64,000 nucleotides of DNA from Candidozyma auris (GCF_003013715.1 NC_072814.1:186001-250000); one strand, 5' to 3'. Positions 1 through 11,061 are shown, numbered from the stretch's first letter. The notes: generated by a model not told the origin, from the letters alone. Numbers and translations: made by a program.

Positions 1-1
1 T

Positions 2-3000
2 GGTCTGTTGATTTCGAAGGACCTCGACGTATATTCGATAACTAAGAATCACTGCATTGAAGTGGGTCAGACGGCTTTCAGAGCGGGCCTCTTTGAAATT
101 CCTCGTGTGAATGGATCTGATTTCAATGAATCTTTCAATTTGCATGCTCCAACTACGGCGGCTAACACTCTGCGTGTTATAAGAGCAATGCAAGTACATA
201 AACCCATCCTTCTAGAAGGAAGTCCTGGCGTGGGAAAAACAAGTTTGATATCAGCTATCGCAAAGGCGACGGGCAATGAGTTGATAAGAATCAATCTTTC
301 AGAGCAAACCGATTTGATTGATTTGTTTGGTTCTGATGCTCCAGTGGACGGTGGACAAACCGGCGAATTTGTTTGGCGAGATGCTCCATTTTTAAGAGCT
401 ATGAAGAACGGTGAATGGGTATTGTTGGATGAGATGAACCTCGCGTCTCAATCTGTTTTGGAGGGATTGAATGCATGTTTAGATCATAGAGGTGAGGCCT
501 ACATTCCTGAACTTGACCGCTCATTTCCCCGTCATCCAGACTTCAAGGTGTTTGCTGCCCAGAATCCACAATATCAAGGTGGTGGCAGAAAGGGTTTACC
601 AAAATCATTCGTGAACAGATTTTCTGTTGTATTTGTCGACACATTATCCGCCGACGATTTGACATTGATCGCTCACAAGATCTATCCAAGTGTTTCTGAG
701 GATATATGTGAGAAGCTTGTCACGTTTGTTGCGCAATTAGACAAGGCCGTAGTTAAGGAGAGATCCTTTGGTTCACTTGGTGGCCCATGGGAATTCAACT
801 TACGTGATGTTTTGAGATGGTTAAGCTCGTACAACTCTTTCAGAAATGTCAAGCACGAAAAAAACACAAATATTGGTGACTTTTTGAATATGATCATTTG
901 CCAGAGATTTCGAACAACCGAAGATCGTTCCAAAGTGGAGGAGCTCTTTCAGTCTATATTCGGCGAACAGAGAGCTACAGCCTCTTACTACGGCATTGGA
1001 TATGACTTTGTTCAAGCGGGAAGTGCAGTCATTAAAAGAAGCCAATTGATTCAGCATGTCAATTCAGCGGACAGGCTCAACTTAATCTCCCTCCAATGCA
1101 ACATTCCCGTTCTTGAATCAGCAATTCGCAGTATTAATGAAAATATCCCTCTTATCATTTCTGGTCCATCGAATTCGGGTAAGACAGAATTGATAAGGTT
1201 TATTGCAAATGTTGTCGGAGTGGAATTAGCCGAGTTTGCTATGAATAGTGATGTCGATAGTATGGATATTTTGGGTGGATACGAGCAAGTGGACGTGACA
1301 AGGGCCATGTCAGACTTGATGAAAAGAACTTATCTTGTTTTCAGACATTTGGCAGTCGAAAACTGCATCTCTTCACAAGAAAATCCTACGGCTAGTAAGC
1401 TTGCTTTTGACTTGATGCAAATGATCGAAACGAGCCAGCTGATTGCTGATTCTTTTTCGTCAATAGCAACCGCATTCAAGGCATTTATAAGCCAATTTCA
1501 AAGCGACAAATTGGCAGAGTTGGCCGTTGAATTCGAGAAAGTTGATGCGAAAAGAAGAGAATGTGACATTGTTAGGTTTGAATGGTTCGACGGTTTGCTT
1601 GTTAAGGCTGTTGCAAATGGAGACTGGTTAGTCTTGGATAATGCCAATTTGTGCAACCCTTCAGTCCTCGATCGTCTCAACTCCCTATTGGAGACAAATG
1701 GGTCCTTGATCATCAATGAATGCAGCGCCGAAGATGGTATGCCTAGAGTTTTGACCCCACACCCCAACTTTAGATTATTTTTGACTGTCAACACCAAATA
1801 TGGAGAATTGTCGAGAGCAATGAGAAACAGATGCATTGAGGTGCATATCGATGAACTTTCAGAAAGAGCGACACTATTTGATAGATTGACATTGGGTGTC
1901 ACCGAACCATCCAAGGCAGAGAGTATGAAAGACATTTGCGATTTGATGAACAACCTTGAGTTTGGTACAAACAAAATGTGGAAGCCCTTGGCTGCTTTCA
2001 TGCCTTCAAACGAGTCAACCTTAAGACGTTTTGCCACCATCCTCGATGCTTTCAACTTGCAAGAAAAAGACTTGGCAAATAGCGCCTTGGCAAGTAATCT
2101 AGCCCTATGTGACTTGAATTTCATCGAGTCTTTGGCCTCAAGTATTCTTCACTGTTCAGAATTTGACAATTCCCTCAGAAATGCAAGTGAGAACTTGCTT
2201 GGTGTCTTAAGAGTTCTTTCAAACGCTGAGTTCTTCGTGAAGTGCGAAGAAGAATACAAAAAGATCGAATCATGTCGAATCACGAAGGGGTTCACCAGGA
2301 ACCAGGCGATCAATACACTCTTAAATGAGGCCATCATTTACTACTTGAGTGCTGGTCAATCAGTTGATTGGCTTCAACCAACATTGATGTTTCACGTGGC
2401 AGATAGACTTTACCAAAACTCCTTGCTTTTGAAATCGATACAGCGTAAAGCCAGCGAGGGCAAACTTCAGCAGCTTTCCTTTATCGAACTATCTGCGGCA
2501 GCTCATTTTGGCAGGGGAATGAAGAAAATACCAAAAGCCAACGTCTTTGGGTTTGTGGAAAGGTTACAAAGCTGGGCAGTTGATACTTTTATGGTACATG
2601 CTACCGCTTCAGTCACATTTGATGAGCCCATTTTCTCCGCTTTACTGGAACTTTTGGACATATGGAGCTCTTTAGTGAGGTCTGCAGGCTCTCAAAACCT
2701 TACCAAGTTAAGAGTATACCATGATTCTGTGAAGGCTTGGTTCGAACAAAACAAGTTTTTAGTCCAGTCGACTTCACAGGAGTTACCACATGCAACTATC
2801 TCCCTTGATTTAGAATTGACAACAGGAACTTCGATGACGACTATCTGGGACGCATTTCGTCAACTGTATCCAGAGACCATCGAGGCTTGGGAGTACTACA
2901 AGAAGCTCTTGTCTATTCTTACGGAGTTTGACACCTTGGTTTCCGACTATGATATGAGCGTTGAAGATGTGTCTTTCTTAAGACAACAGATGATCGACCT

Positions 3001-6000
3001 TTTTGGTACCATCATAGATGGGTCTGCCTCAGACACTGAATTGGCAACCTTATTTGAGTATTTGAATGGTGGGGTTGCAAAGATCCGTGAGGCAGTGAAA
3101 GGATCAGCTAAAAGACACAACGTTTTCGAGTCAGAATTCACCATGATATCTAACTTTGTGGAAACCAACAGCTTTTTCTCTGGAATTCAAACGTTGCAAA
3201 CTCAATTGAAACTACTCGCTAAATCAGAAAAACCAACACTTTCTTTGTTTTATGCAAATTCATCAGCACTTTACGAACCATATCCAAGGCTCTTTGACAA
3301 CTTGTGGACGAAGGGACAGCAATTAGGTATTAACGGGCTCTTCGGAGATGCACTTTTTGCAGAAGCTAATACGAAATGCAAGCAACTCGACAAGTGCGAG
3401 GGAAGGTTTCTTGACAAAGAGTTGGAGGACATGCGCCTTCTTGCGGCTGCCATCATCAAGAACTCACAGTCTGTTCTCCACGACCAGAAAAAGGTTTTTC
3501 TGGATCTTTTAATCGATTGGATAAGAAAAATTTTGGAGGCACACGATATAAGCCTTCCAGCCGTTTCTCGTGGTCAAGACAAGGAGAGTCTATACAAAGA
3601 GATTATTGAAACGGTCATCAAAAGTGGGAACGAAATTCTTGTAAATATATTCAGGTGCTACTTTGGACCAGCCATTGTACTCACAAATGAGCGCTCCTCG
3701 CTTTTAGCGTTGGGGAAGGCCTGGGTTTTATTTTCAAGTGGTTGTATCCAGCTTTTCGTTCCTAGCTCACCTATGGATCCTGCGATAGATGACCATGTGG
3801 CATACGATATCTCTCGAGCACAGAGAGAAACTCGCGAGAGACTATTGCAATCTTGGAAAAGTATAAGAGAAGCTAGTGTTGGAGATATCCCAACCCCTAC
3901 GGAGATCGCATTGTCTACGATGAATTGTGAAGAAAGAAAAAGTCCAAGGATTTTTAGGCCAACTGATGATATCGATCAGGTCTTTGAGGAATGGACAAGC
4001 TTTATGAGTTCTTCAATCGACGAGACAGCCGTAAAGAATTTGCTTATTTGCGCCGAAAATTACGACGAGATGAATTTGAACAGGATCAATGTTTTTCAGC
4101 ATAATTCATCGAATTTCTTGTCAAGATTGAGAACAAATCAAATCTATTATTCCGACCTCAATGATATTCTTGCAGGATATGTGTATGGATTGAAGCTCGG
4201 CATGAACTTGATGGTGATGGAAAAAGAGAATTCCAAAGCACAATTGCCTTATGGTCAGCTTTGGTCAACCAGTTTATCAACTCTTCTCAACTCCAGTCAA
4301 TTGGAACAGACTTTCGAGCTGTTTATGTCTGCTAGTAAATCGATGGATGCTGGATCCGTTGAAGTGGAAAAACTGATGCTATTTTTTTTGAATTTGAGCT
4401 TCTTACAATATCATGAGGCATCAGATTTGAAGTTGGATTACGTCATAAACCTGGCCCTTCGGACCTTGTACTATAGATGGTACTACCGTAGGGCCAAGGA
4501 GGAGGAGCAAGCATCTCAGGAAGCCTCTCTTTACAAGCATCATGATAATCATGATGATGTTGATAGGGAATTCCAAGACCTTTTCCCAGATTACGAAGAC
4601 GTGATGGAGGTCGACTCTAGACCCATAAAGAGCAATAGCGCCTTTTCTGAATTCTACCCCCAACTATGCGACTCCTACGTCAATTTCTTCTTGCGAAAGA
4701 CTGCTATAAACACTAAAAAAGTCGTTCATCAAGGTGCAAAGCTTGCTCACGACCTCTCCAAGGTCAAAAACATGTTTGCGCACGGCACCAATCATTCCGA
4801 TTCGATGGCTGCTCTTCTAAGCTCCATGCTTGACTTACATGAGACGTATTCGACACAAGAAAGTAATGACGTTGACTTCTACCATGGTGAGTCTCCTTTC
4901 GAATTTAGAAGAGCCATGAAAGTGGTAAGTAAGATTTACAATGCCGTTGCAAGCCTTTTGAACCAGTGGCCCGAACATGCCACTTTGCAGAATATTTCTA
5001 GAGTTGCTGAAGAGTTCATGCAATTTCCATCCAACAATCCTGTTTCAAGACTTCTTCAAAAAGTGGAGGTTATTTTCACGTATATCAACGAATGGGAAAA
5101 ATTTGCCAGTAGCAAGGTTACATTGAAAGAATCCTACAAAGAACTCACCAAGTTGATTGTGAGCTGGAGAAAGCTCGAACTTCACTCGTGGAAAAAACTA
5201 TTTGAGAATGAAGATTCAACCCACAGGATGAGAGTAGGAAAATGGTGGTTCTACCTCTTTGAAACCATTGTGGTTCCAATAATGCTGGACGAGGAGCTGA
5301 AGGATACTGAAAAAATGTCCACTACTCAACTCTTAGGCGCTTTGAATATTTTTATGAGCGAAACTACCTACGGCGAGTATGTTGCTCGTCTCGAGCTTGT
5401 AAAAGCATTCATGATTCACGTTTCGAAGATTGATGGCGGTCAAAAGACCGCAGACACCCTTTTCAATTTCACGAAATTCTACGAACAGTTTGTGCCGAAT
5501 ATCAACGAGACAATTTCTCAAAACAAGAGAACTCTTGAAAAGGAAGTTTCAGAAGTGATACTTCTTGCGAGCTGGAAGGATGTTAACATAGATGCTCTCA
5601 AGCAGAGCTCTCGTCGTTCCCACAGCAGTCTCTTCAAGATCGTGAGAAAGTACAGGGCGATTTTGGCAACACCTGTATCACCGCTAATCCAATCTGGTCT
5701 CTCAGTGGATTGTAAGGTTGAAATACCAAACAACTGCCATGAGGTTCTGAGACAGACTCTTCTGTTTAATCATGAAATAGAGATGTCAATTCTCAAAACG
5801 TGTGCGGAGGTGTCTTCGTGGAACGAGAGACCGAACAGACTCAAGAATCTTTCCATTATTCAAAAAAACATGCGCATATTTATTGAGAAGGTGGACCGCT
5901 CATCAGCTCCATCGTTGTATGCGTATGCAAAAGAAATCACTGAGGAGATGGAAAGGCTCAAAAAGGAGACACCTAAAGTCATGAACGATGAAACGAAAAA

Positions 6001-9000
6001 AGCTGTCGCTGCTTTGCGTACTCAGAAGCATAAGCTCCTTAGCGAAGTTCTCAAAGAGATGAGACGCATTGGCGTGAAGACGACAGTCAAGCCAGACATC
6101 AAGAAGGCGTTGGGTACCGTTAATTTGATCTTAACGAATAGTTCACCTTTTTCAACACTGAGATTGATGGGATATGATGAATTTTTCATGAGGGTCTTGG
6201 ATTTGCTTCCTCGACTCAGAGCAGCGGTTTCTCAGGGCAATGAAGAGATTCCTCAAGGCGATCTAGAAAGAGGTTTGGCCGCATCAGAAAATTTGATGTT
6301 CAACCTAGTTACAGTAAGACGTCCAATTGTTCGTTTGACTTTATCGATCGAGAATTTGAGGACATTGGAGGAGTCTTTTGCGACATTCGTTGCTAAATCT
6401 CTGGAAAAGTCATTTAGTGTTTTCAAATCATTCGCCATCAAGCCGTTTTTCGAATCTGTGGGGAGAATCCGTATCTTCCTCAAAGAATTGGATACCATAC
6501 TCGATTACATCTTTGAAGTCATCAGATGTACTGTATTCTTTACAGAAAACTTCGATTCGACGGTGTTTCAGGAAATCAAAGATTCTGTTTCCATGTGGAA
6601 ATCTAAATTGCAATTCTCGGCTAAAACGATACCGACCGAAGATGATAGTGTAATATTAAGCAGTCACGAGGAGAATGTGAAAAAGACTGTCGTTGACTTG
6701 GGAACTTGGAAGCTGAAAAACCCTGAATTCGCTTTCATTGCTGATATTATTCTCAGTTGGCTTATTAAATGGTCTGAGGAAAATGATCCTATCCTGTCCG
6801 ATGAATTGATTGATACATCATCCTTGGAGTCCTTAGAGAAGGAATTAAGAAAACTATCCAATTCAATTCTCGTTTCTGTCCAAAAAGTTGTCGAGTTGCA
6901 TGAGGAGGACATCAGCATGGATGAGGACGCGTGGCTTCAGCTCTCGCAGCAAAGACTTTCTAACTCCATTAAAGCACTTCATCACGAAAAGATTGTGGGG
7001 GTGGTGGAGTTGGCTAGGTCTGTTCTCTTGAGTATCAAACATTCAGGGGAATCTTCTACGACTAGCGCAGCTTTGATTGCATTCACAATGCCCTTGATCC
7101 AGTCCTATCGAAAACTCGCATCAATAGTTCTTGATAAGTGCGTTGAGGACTACGTCCATATCTCAAGATCAACCTACATTTTGGCTACATCACTTCACAA
7201 TTTGGCATCATCTGGATTTTGTTCACCTGAGCCACCGCAAGAGCAAAAGGAAGACGACAATTTGCACGAGGGTACTGGACTAGGAGACGGTGAAGGTGCC
7301 ACAAATTCTAAAGACGCTGAAGAAGAAGAAGATTTGGATGAACATGCTCAGCAAGCAAATGAAGAGAACAAGAAGGACGAAGAGGATGACGACGGGGATA
7401 ATGAAGATGCTGTTGAAATGGAAGGCGATATGGCTGGAGATCTTGAGGAGGCCTCAGACCAAGAAAATGACCAGGAAAGTGATGAGCAAGATCAAGATCT
7501 TGACGAGGAAGTGGATGACATTGACGATCTTGACCCAAATGCTGTTGATGAGAAGATGTGGGACGAAGAAGCTAAGGATGATTCCAAAGAAAAAGATTCT
7601 GATAAGATGCCCCAGCACACGCAAAACGACGACGATAACATGGAAGCTAACGAAGATGAAGAGAATCATAAAGAAAGAGATGGTGAGAATGAGAAAGATA
7701 ATGATGAAAAACAAGACGAAGAAGGATCGGGTGACGAAGAGGACGTTGGAGAGCAAGAGGATGAAGTAAAGAACGACGCAAACGAAGATCTTGATGAATT
7801 CGTACCTGAGACTGAAACGTTGGACTTGCCAGAGGATATGAATTTGGACGATGAAGCGGAGGACAAGGAGCAAGAAGAAGAGAATGACGCTGACGAGTTT
7901 GATGATGGGTTGGACGATCAAGATGAGATGGGAGACGATCTGCCTGAAAAAATGGATGAAGTAGCAAAGGACGATGAGCAAGTTGATTCTGACATTGAAG
8001 AAGAAGAAGATGCAATGAAAGAGGTTGAAGAAGATGATGCCTCAGATGTTGAAAATCGTTCAGACGAAGAAGGGCAAAAACAAGAGGATTCTGAAGAAGA
8101 AGATGTCAAGGGACCAGAGGAGGCTCCCGAGGAACAAGAAGATGAAAAGGATTCTGCGGAAAAGGGTGATCGCGAGGCAGCTGGTCTTGAAGATGCTGAA
8201 GATGAACAGGACGAAAACGTCGATATGAATGCTGCATCGAAAGCTGCATCAGGTGAAAAAGGGGACGGCGCTGATAGCGAAGTACTTGAAGAGAAGGAAG
8301 ACATTGGCGCCTCTGGTGCCGCTTCCGAATTGAATCAGATGGAAGACAAGGAGAAAGATTCAAACGAGAATCCGAACAATGAAATCCAAGAGTCATTGAA
8401 ACAATTAGGCGACTCTTTGAAAGAGTTCCATCGTCGCAGGGAGGAAATAAAGGATGCATCTCAACATGACGAGCAAGAACAGGAGTCGAAAGCTGATGTC
8501 ATGCCCGATGAGTTCGAACACGTTGAAGGAGAAAATACTGAACGCGATACCCAAGCTCTTGGTGCGGCAGATAATCAAGATCAAATACAAAAGATTGACG
8601 AGGAAAATGCCATCGATGATGAGGAGGATACTGCTGTTAAGATGGAGGAGAATAAAGATGACGCGATAAACAACAACGATGATATGGAAGTTGACGATAA
8701 GGAGCCCCAAGAAGAGACGGAAAATGCAAATGAAGAAGTTGGCTCGGAAAACTTAGGTGCATTCGTGGGAGAAAGAAGAGTTATGAAGGAAGAAGAGCAG
8801 GAGATTGATCTTGACTTGGACGACGCCGAGGAGACCAGAGCCGAACACAATATGAGAACTCAAGTTGATGAGGACTGGGAGATTGGTCGCAGTGACGTTC
8901 CAATTCATGATATCAATGAGGCAAGAGAATTGTGGAACCAGAGTGAATTGGCTACCCAGGAGTTGTCTTCTGGCTTGTGCGAGCAACTCAGGTTGATTTT

Positions 9001-9772
9001 GGAACCTACCTTGGCAACTAAGCTTAGAGGCGACTACAAAACGGGTAAGAGGCTCAACATGAAGAGAATTATCCCTTATATTGCGTCGGATTTCAGAAAG
9101 GATAAGATCTGGCTTAGGAGAACAAAGCCATCAAAGAGACAGTACCAAATAATGATTTCAGTCGATAACTCCAAGTCGATGAGCGAGAGTAAAGTCACGG
9201 AACTCACAATGCACAGTATCGCTTTAGTTTCCAAGGCGCTTACGCAGTTAGAAAGTGGGGGTTTGTCTATCGTCAGGTTCGGAGAGGATGTCAAGCTTAT
9301 TCATCCGTTCGACAAACCATTCAATCAAGAGACCGGTGCGAGAGTATTTCAATGGCTTGACTTCCAGCAGGACCGCACTGACATAAAACAGTTGTGTTCA
9401 AAATCACTAAAGATCTTTGAGAACGCCCGGGCCACCTCTGGTGCCGACTTGTGGCAACTTCAAATCATCATCTCGGATGGTGTCTGTGAGGACCATGAGA
9501 CCGTTGAACGGATGGTAAGACAAGCGAGAGAAGAGAAGGTTATGTTGGTATTCGTCATCATTGACGGTATTTCATCCAATGAGTCTATTCTTGATATGTC
9601 TCAAGTGAGTTACGTCCCTGATGCAAACACGGGTGCAATGTCCTTGAAAGTTAACAAATACTTGGATACATTCCCCTTCGATTTCTACGTGGTTGTGAGA
9701 AGTATCAATGAGCTTCCAGAGATGCTTTCATTGATATTGAGGCAGTATTTTACAGAAGTCGCCAGCACTTGA
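2..9772 (+). CDS. MDN1: Midasin (Rea1/Mdn1), 5'-truncated by window edge
   Basis: Giant dynein-like AAA ATPase that strips assembly factors (Rsa4, Ytm1) from pre-60S ribosomes in nucleolus and nucleoplasm. The frame is open to the first base, so about a third of the usual ~4900-residue protein lies upstream. Numbering from base 8 as residue 1: a P-loop GSPGVGKTS at 71-79 with Walker B LLDEMN, and a second P-loop GPSNSGKTE near 385 with LVLDNANL. I read these as the last two AAA modules of the ring. A long helical linker follows. From about 2415 to 2940 the chain is almost wholly Asp/Glu-rich. The C-terminus is a VWA/MIDAS domain with metal motif D3053-x-S3055-x-S3057, which grips the UBL domains of Rsa4/Ytm1. 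No stop or frameshift interrupts it. Identity is secure from domain order and length; AAA numbering is inference. Confidence 0.96.
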   Translation, partial: GLLISKDLDVYSITKNHCIEVGQTAFRAGLFEIPRVNGSDFNESFNLHAPTTAANTLRVIRAMQVHKPILLEGSPGVGKTSLISAIAKATGNELIRINLSEQTDLIDLFGSDAPVDGGQTGEFVWRDAPFLRAMKNGEWVLLDEMNLASQSVLEGLNACLDHRGEAYIPELDRSFPRHPDFKVFAAQNPQYQGGGRKGLPKSFVNRFSVVFVDTLSADDLTLIAHKIYPSVSEDICEKLVTFVAQLDKAVVKERSFGSLGGPWEFNLRDVLRWLSSYNSFRNVKHEKNTNIGDFLNMIICQRFRTTEDRSKVEELFQSIFGEQRATASYYGIGYDFVQAGSAVIKRSQLIQHVNSADRLNLISLQCNIPVLESAIRSINENIPLIISGPSNSGKTELIRFIANVVGVELAEFAMNSDVDSMDILGGYEQVDVTRAMSDLMKRTYLVFRHLAVENCISSQENPTASKLAFDLMQMIETSQLIADSFSSIATAFKAFISQFQSDKLAELAVEFEKVDAKRRECDIVRFEWFDGLLVKAVANGDWLVLDNANLCNPSVLDRLNSLLETNGSLIINECSAEDGMPRVLTPHPNFRLFLTVNTKYGELSRAMRNRCIEVHIDELSERATLFDRLTLGVTEPSKAESMKDICDLMNNLEFGTNKMWKPLAAFMPSNESTLRRFATILDAFNLQEKDLANSALASNLALCDLNFIESLASSILHCSEFDNSLRNASENLLGVLRVLSNAEFFVKCEEEYKKIESCRITKGFTRNQAINTLLNEAIIYYLSAGQSVDWLQPTLMFHVADRLYQNSLLLKSIQRKASEGKLQQLSFIELSAAAHFGRGMKKIPKANVFGFVERLQSWAVDTFMVHATASVTFDEPIFSALLELLDIWSSLVRSAGSQNLTKLRVYHDSVKAWFEQNKFLVQSTSQELPHATISLDLELTTGTSMTTIWDAFRQLYPETIEAWEYYKKLLSILTEFDTLVSDYDMSVEDVSFLRQQMIDLFGTIIDGSASDTELATLFEYLNGGVAKIREAVKGSAKRHNVFESEFTMISNFVETNSFFSGIQTLQTQLKLLAKSEKPTLSLFYANSSALYEPYPRLFDNLWTKGQQLGINGLFGDALFAEANTKCKQLDKCEGRFLDKELEDMRLLAAAIIKNSQSVLHDQKKVFLDLLIDWIRKILEAHDISLPAVSRGQDKESLYKEIIETVIKSGNEILVNIFRCYFGPAIVLTNERSSLLALGKAWVLFSSGCIQLFVPSSPMDPAIDDHVAYDISRAQRETRERLLQSWKSIREASVGDIPTPTEIALSTMNCEERKSPRIFRPTDDIDQVFEEWTSFMSSSIDETAVKNLLICAENYDEMNLNRINVFQHNSSNFLSRLRTNQIYYSDLNDILAGYVYGLKLGMNLMVMEKENSKAQLPYGQLWSTSLSTLLNSSQLEQTFELFMSASKSMDAGSVEVEKLMLFFLNLSFLQYHEASDLKLDYVINLALRTLYYRWYYRRAKEEEQASQEASLYKHHDNHDDVDREFQDLFPDYEDVMEVDSRPIKSNSAFSEFYPQLCDSYVNFFLRKTAINTKKVVHQGAKLAHDLSKVKNMFAHGTNHSDSMAALLSSMLDLHETYSTQESNDVDFYHGESPFEFRRAMKVVSKIYNAVASLLNQWPEHATLQNISRVAEEFMQFPSNNPVSRLLQKVEVIFTYINEWEKFASSKVTLKESYKELTKLIVSWRKLELHSWKKLFENEDSTHRMRVGKWWFYLFETIVVPIMLDEELKDTEKMSTTQLLGALNIFMSETTYGEYVARLELVKAFMIHVSKIDGGQKTADTLFNFTKFYEQFVPNINETISQNKRTLEKEVSEVILLASWKDVNIDALKQSSRRSHSSLFKIVRKYRAILATPVSPLIQSGLSVDCKVEIPNNCHEVLRQTLLFNHEIEMSILKTCAEVSSWNERPNRLKNLSIIQKNMRIFIEKVDRSSAPSLYAYAKEITEEMERLKKETPKVMNDETKKAVAALRTQKHKLLSEVLKEMRRIGVKTTVKPDIKKALGTVNLILTNSSPFSTLRLMGYDEFFMRVLDLLPRLRAAVSQGNEEIPQGDLERGLAASENLMFNLVTVRRPIVRLTLSIENLRTLEESFATFVAKSLEKSFSVFKSFAIKPFFESVGRIRIFLKELDTILDYIFEVIRCTVFFTENFDSTVFQEIKDSVSMWKSKLQFSAKTIPTEDDSVILSSHEENVKKTVVDLGTWKLKNPEFAFIADIILSWLIKWSEENDPILSDELIDTSSLESLEKELRKLSNSILVSVQKVVELHEEDISMDEDAWLQLSQQRLSNSIKALHHEKIVGVVELARSVLLSIKHSGESSTTSAALIAFTMPLIQSYRKLASIVLDKCVEDYVHISRSTYILATSLHNLASSGFCSPEPPQEQKEDDNLHEGTGLGDGEGATNSKDAEEEEDLDEHAQQANEENKKDEEDDDGDNEDAVEMEGDMAGDLEEASDQENDQESDEQDQDLDEEVDDIDDLDPNAVDEKMWDEEAKDDSKEKDSDKMPQHTQNDDDNMEANEDEENHKERDGENEKDNDEKQDEEGSGDEEDVGEQEDEVKNDANEDLDEFVPETETLDLPEDMNLDDEAEDKEQEEENDADEFDDGLDDQDEMGDDLPEKMDEVAKDDEQVDSDIEEEEDAMKEVEEDDASDVENRSDEEGQKQEDSEEEDVKGPEEAPEEQEDEKDSAEKGDREAAGLEDAEDEQDENVDMNAASKAASGEKGDGADSEVLEEKEDIGASGAASELNQMEDKEKDSNENPNNEIQESLKQLGDSLKEFHRRREEIKDASQHDEQEQESKADVMPDEFEHVEGENTERDTQALGAADNQDQIQKIDEENAIDDEEDTAVKMEENKDDAINNNDDMEVDDKEPQEETENANEEVGSENLGAFVGERRVMKEEEQEIDLDLDDAEETRAEHNMRTQVDEDWEIGRSDVPIHDINEARELWNQSELATQELSSGLCEQLRLILEPTLATKLRGDYKTGKRLNMKRIIPYIASDFRKDKIWLRRTKPSKRQYQIMISVDNSKSMSESKVTELTMHSIALVSKALTQLESGGLSIVRFGEDVKLIHPFDKPFNQETGARVFQWLDFQQDRTDIKQLCSKSLKIFENARATSGADLWQLQIIISDGVCEDHETVERMVRQAREEKVMLVFVIIDGISSNESILDMSQVSYVPDANTGAMSLKVNKYLDTFPFDFYVVVRSINELPEMLSLILRQYFTEVAST

Positions 9773-9822
9773 TATCATATTCATGCAATTGAGGTTATAT
9801 GTAATTAAATGCAAATCAAAGA

Positions 9823-11061
9823 TTAGAGGTCGTAGTATGTAGAAGGAGCCCTCAATGGCCCTGTGGACTTTTTAGGTTGCTTTTTGTTCAGCGAGGTTGT
9901 CTTGGAAGATTTGATATTAGCGACAACTCTTGCAATGCAAATAGACATGTCATCTAGCTTGCCGCCCAAGCTGATGTTCTTCCCAAATCTGTTTGCCGGT
10001 AGCTTATTCACCATTTCATTATATGGGGTGTATGCGTTGTCGTCATAAGCCGTCAGCTTCGCTTTTCTAAGGATTTTATTGGCGACAGATCTCATGTCAT
10101 CATTCTTGAAGTGAACGTACTCGTCTATCATATTGGCGATTTCCCAATCATGCAAATTATCTGTGATGCCATCAGAGCACATGACAATGATGTCGTCAGG
10201 TTGAAGCTTGATAGAGTCGACCCAGGCAACTTCAGAGGGCATCACATTAAGCGTCTGGGTGCCGATCTGTTGCGGGCATAGATCGGACACATGCTGTTCC
10301 TCATTCTTCTTGATGATTTCACCATTTCGAATAATTATAATTTTGGAGTCGCCAATGCTTATCATTTTCAAGTACTCGCCACTTAACATGCACAAGACAA
10401 GCGTAGAAGAGCCCCTCAAGTTCTGAAGGTCCATCAAATGTGAGGTATGCAAGTATGAATCGTCCAAGATCTGGTCGATGTCCCTTTTGTTGAGGTGATG
10501 AGGAGACGTGTTCAACTTGTATTCCGTCATGAGACGGCTCAACGTTTCCACCATCGACCTCAGCCAGATCCCCAGCAGACACTGTTCCCCCTTTGACTCC
10601 CACCCTGACACGCCGTCTGCAATCGCCATCACCGTAGGCGACACTAACATGGCGTCGTCGCCAGCTTTGATCGAAAGCGTATCCGCAGGGGAACCCTGGG
10701 GTCTTCTTCTGGGCAAAAGACTATTAAGCTGGGTAGGATCTGTCAAGTCGCTTAACGAGTGGACTGTTGGGTCAGACACGGTGGAATGGTGAGCAAACAG
10801 AGCGTAACCCAACTGGAACTTATATTTATCATTCAAGATGCTCTTCATCTGCTCCTTTGTCACCACTGGATACTGAATGTACGGGTTGGAAGCATTCTCT
10901 CTCTCTTCCCTCTTCTCAAGGTCTAGCTGTCTTTGCAGCTTACCAAAGATGGATCGCACGCTGCCAAAGAACCCTGTGGGCGCCAGCTCTGCGGTCTGCT
11001 CTGCTGCATGTTCAGCTTCTCGTAGGCACCTTGACAATGTAACAAATGACCGTCTTAGCAT
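9823..11061 (-). CDS. PTC7: Mitochondrial PP2C-type protein phosphatase Ptc7
   Basis: Mg/Mn-dependent serine/threonine phosphatase of the PPTC7 branch, 412 aa. In S. cerevisiae it dephosphorylates Coq7 and promotes coenzyme Q synthesis; a COQ7 gene lies at 49982-50725 in this window. PP2C signatures are in order: AIADGVSG with the metal aspartate, GSSTLVL, SIGDSK, MCSDGITDN and DDMSICIA. The N-terminus (MLRRSFVTLSRCLR) is Arg/Ser/Leu-rich without acids, typical of a mitochondrial presequence. S. cerevisiae PTC7 carries a retained intron near its 5' end that gives two isoforms; this gene reads as one uninterrupted frame, so no such isoform is visible. It is 50 bp from the convergent MDN1 end. 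Function by family; location by inference. Confidence 0.92.
   Translation of the reverse strand: MLRRSFVTLSRCLREAEHAAEQTAELAPTGFFGSVRSIFGKLQRQLDLEKREERENASNPYIQYPVVTKEQMKSILNDKYKFQLGYALFAHHSTVSDPTVHSLSDLTDPTQLNSLLPRRRPQGSPADTLSIKAGDDAMLVSPTVMAIADGVSGWESKGEQCLLGIWLRSMVETLSRLMTEYKLNTSPHHLNKRDIDQILDDSYLHTSHLMDLQNLRGSSTLVLCMLSGEYLKMISIGDSKIIIIRNGEIIKKNEEQHVSDLCPQQIGTQTLNVMPSEVAWVDSIKLQPDDIIVMCSDGITDNLHDWEIANMIDEYVHFKNDDMRSVANKILRKAKLTAYDDNAYTPYNEMVNKLPANRFGKNISLGGKLDDMSICIARVVANIKSSKTTSLNKKQPKKSTGPLRAPSTYYDL

Noticed and set aside
1498..2124. 208-codon minus-strand frame
   Set aside because: Lies wholly within the conserved AAA region of MDN1 and shows no protein-like features.
7454..7981. 175-codon minus-strand frame rich in hydrophobic residues
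   Set aside because: Antisense of the acidic MDN1 tract; its Leu/Ile/Val/Phe content is the direct complement of GAN codons.
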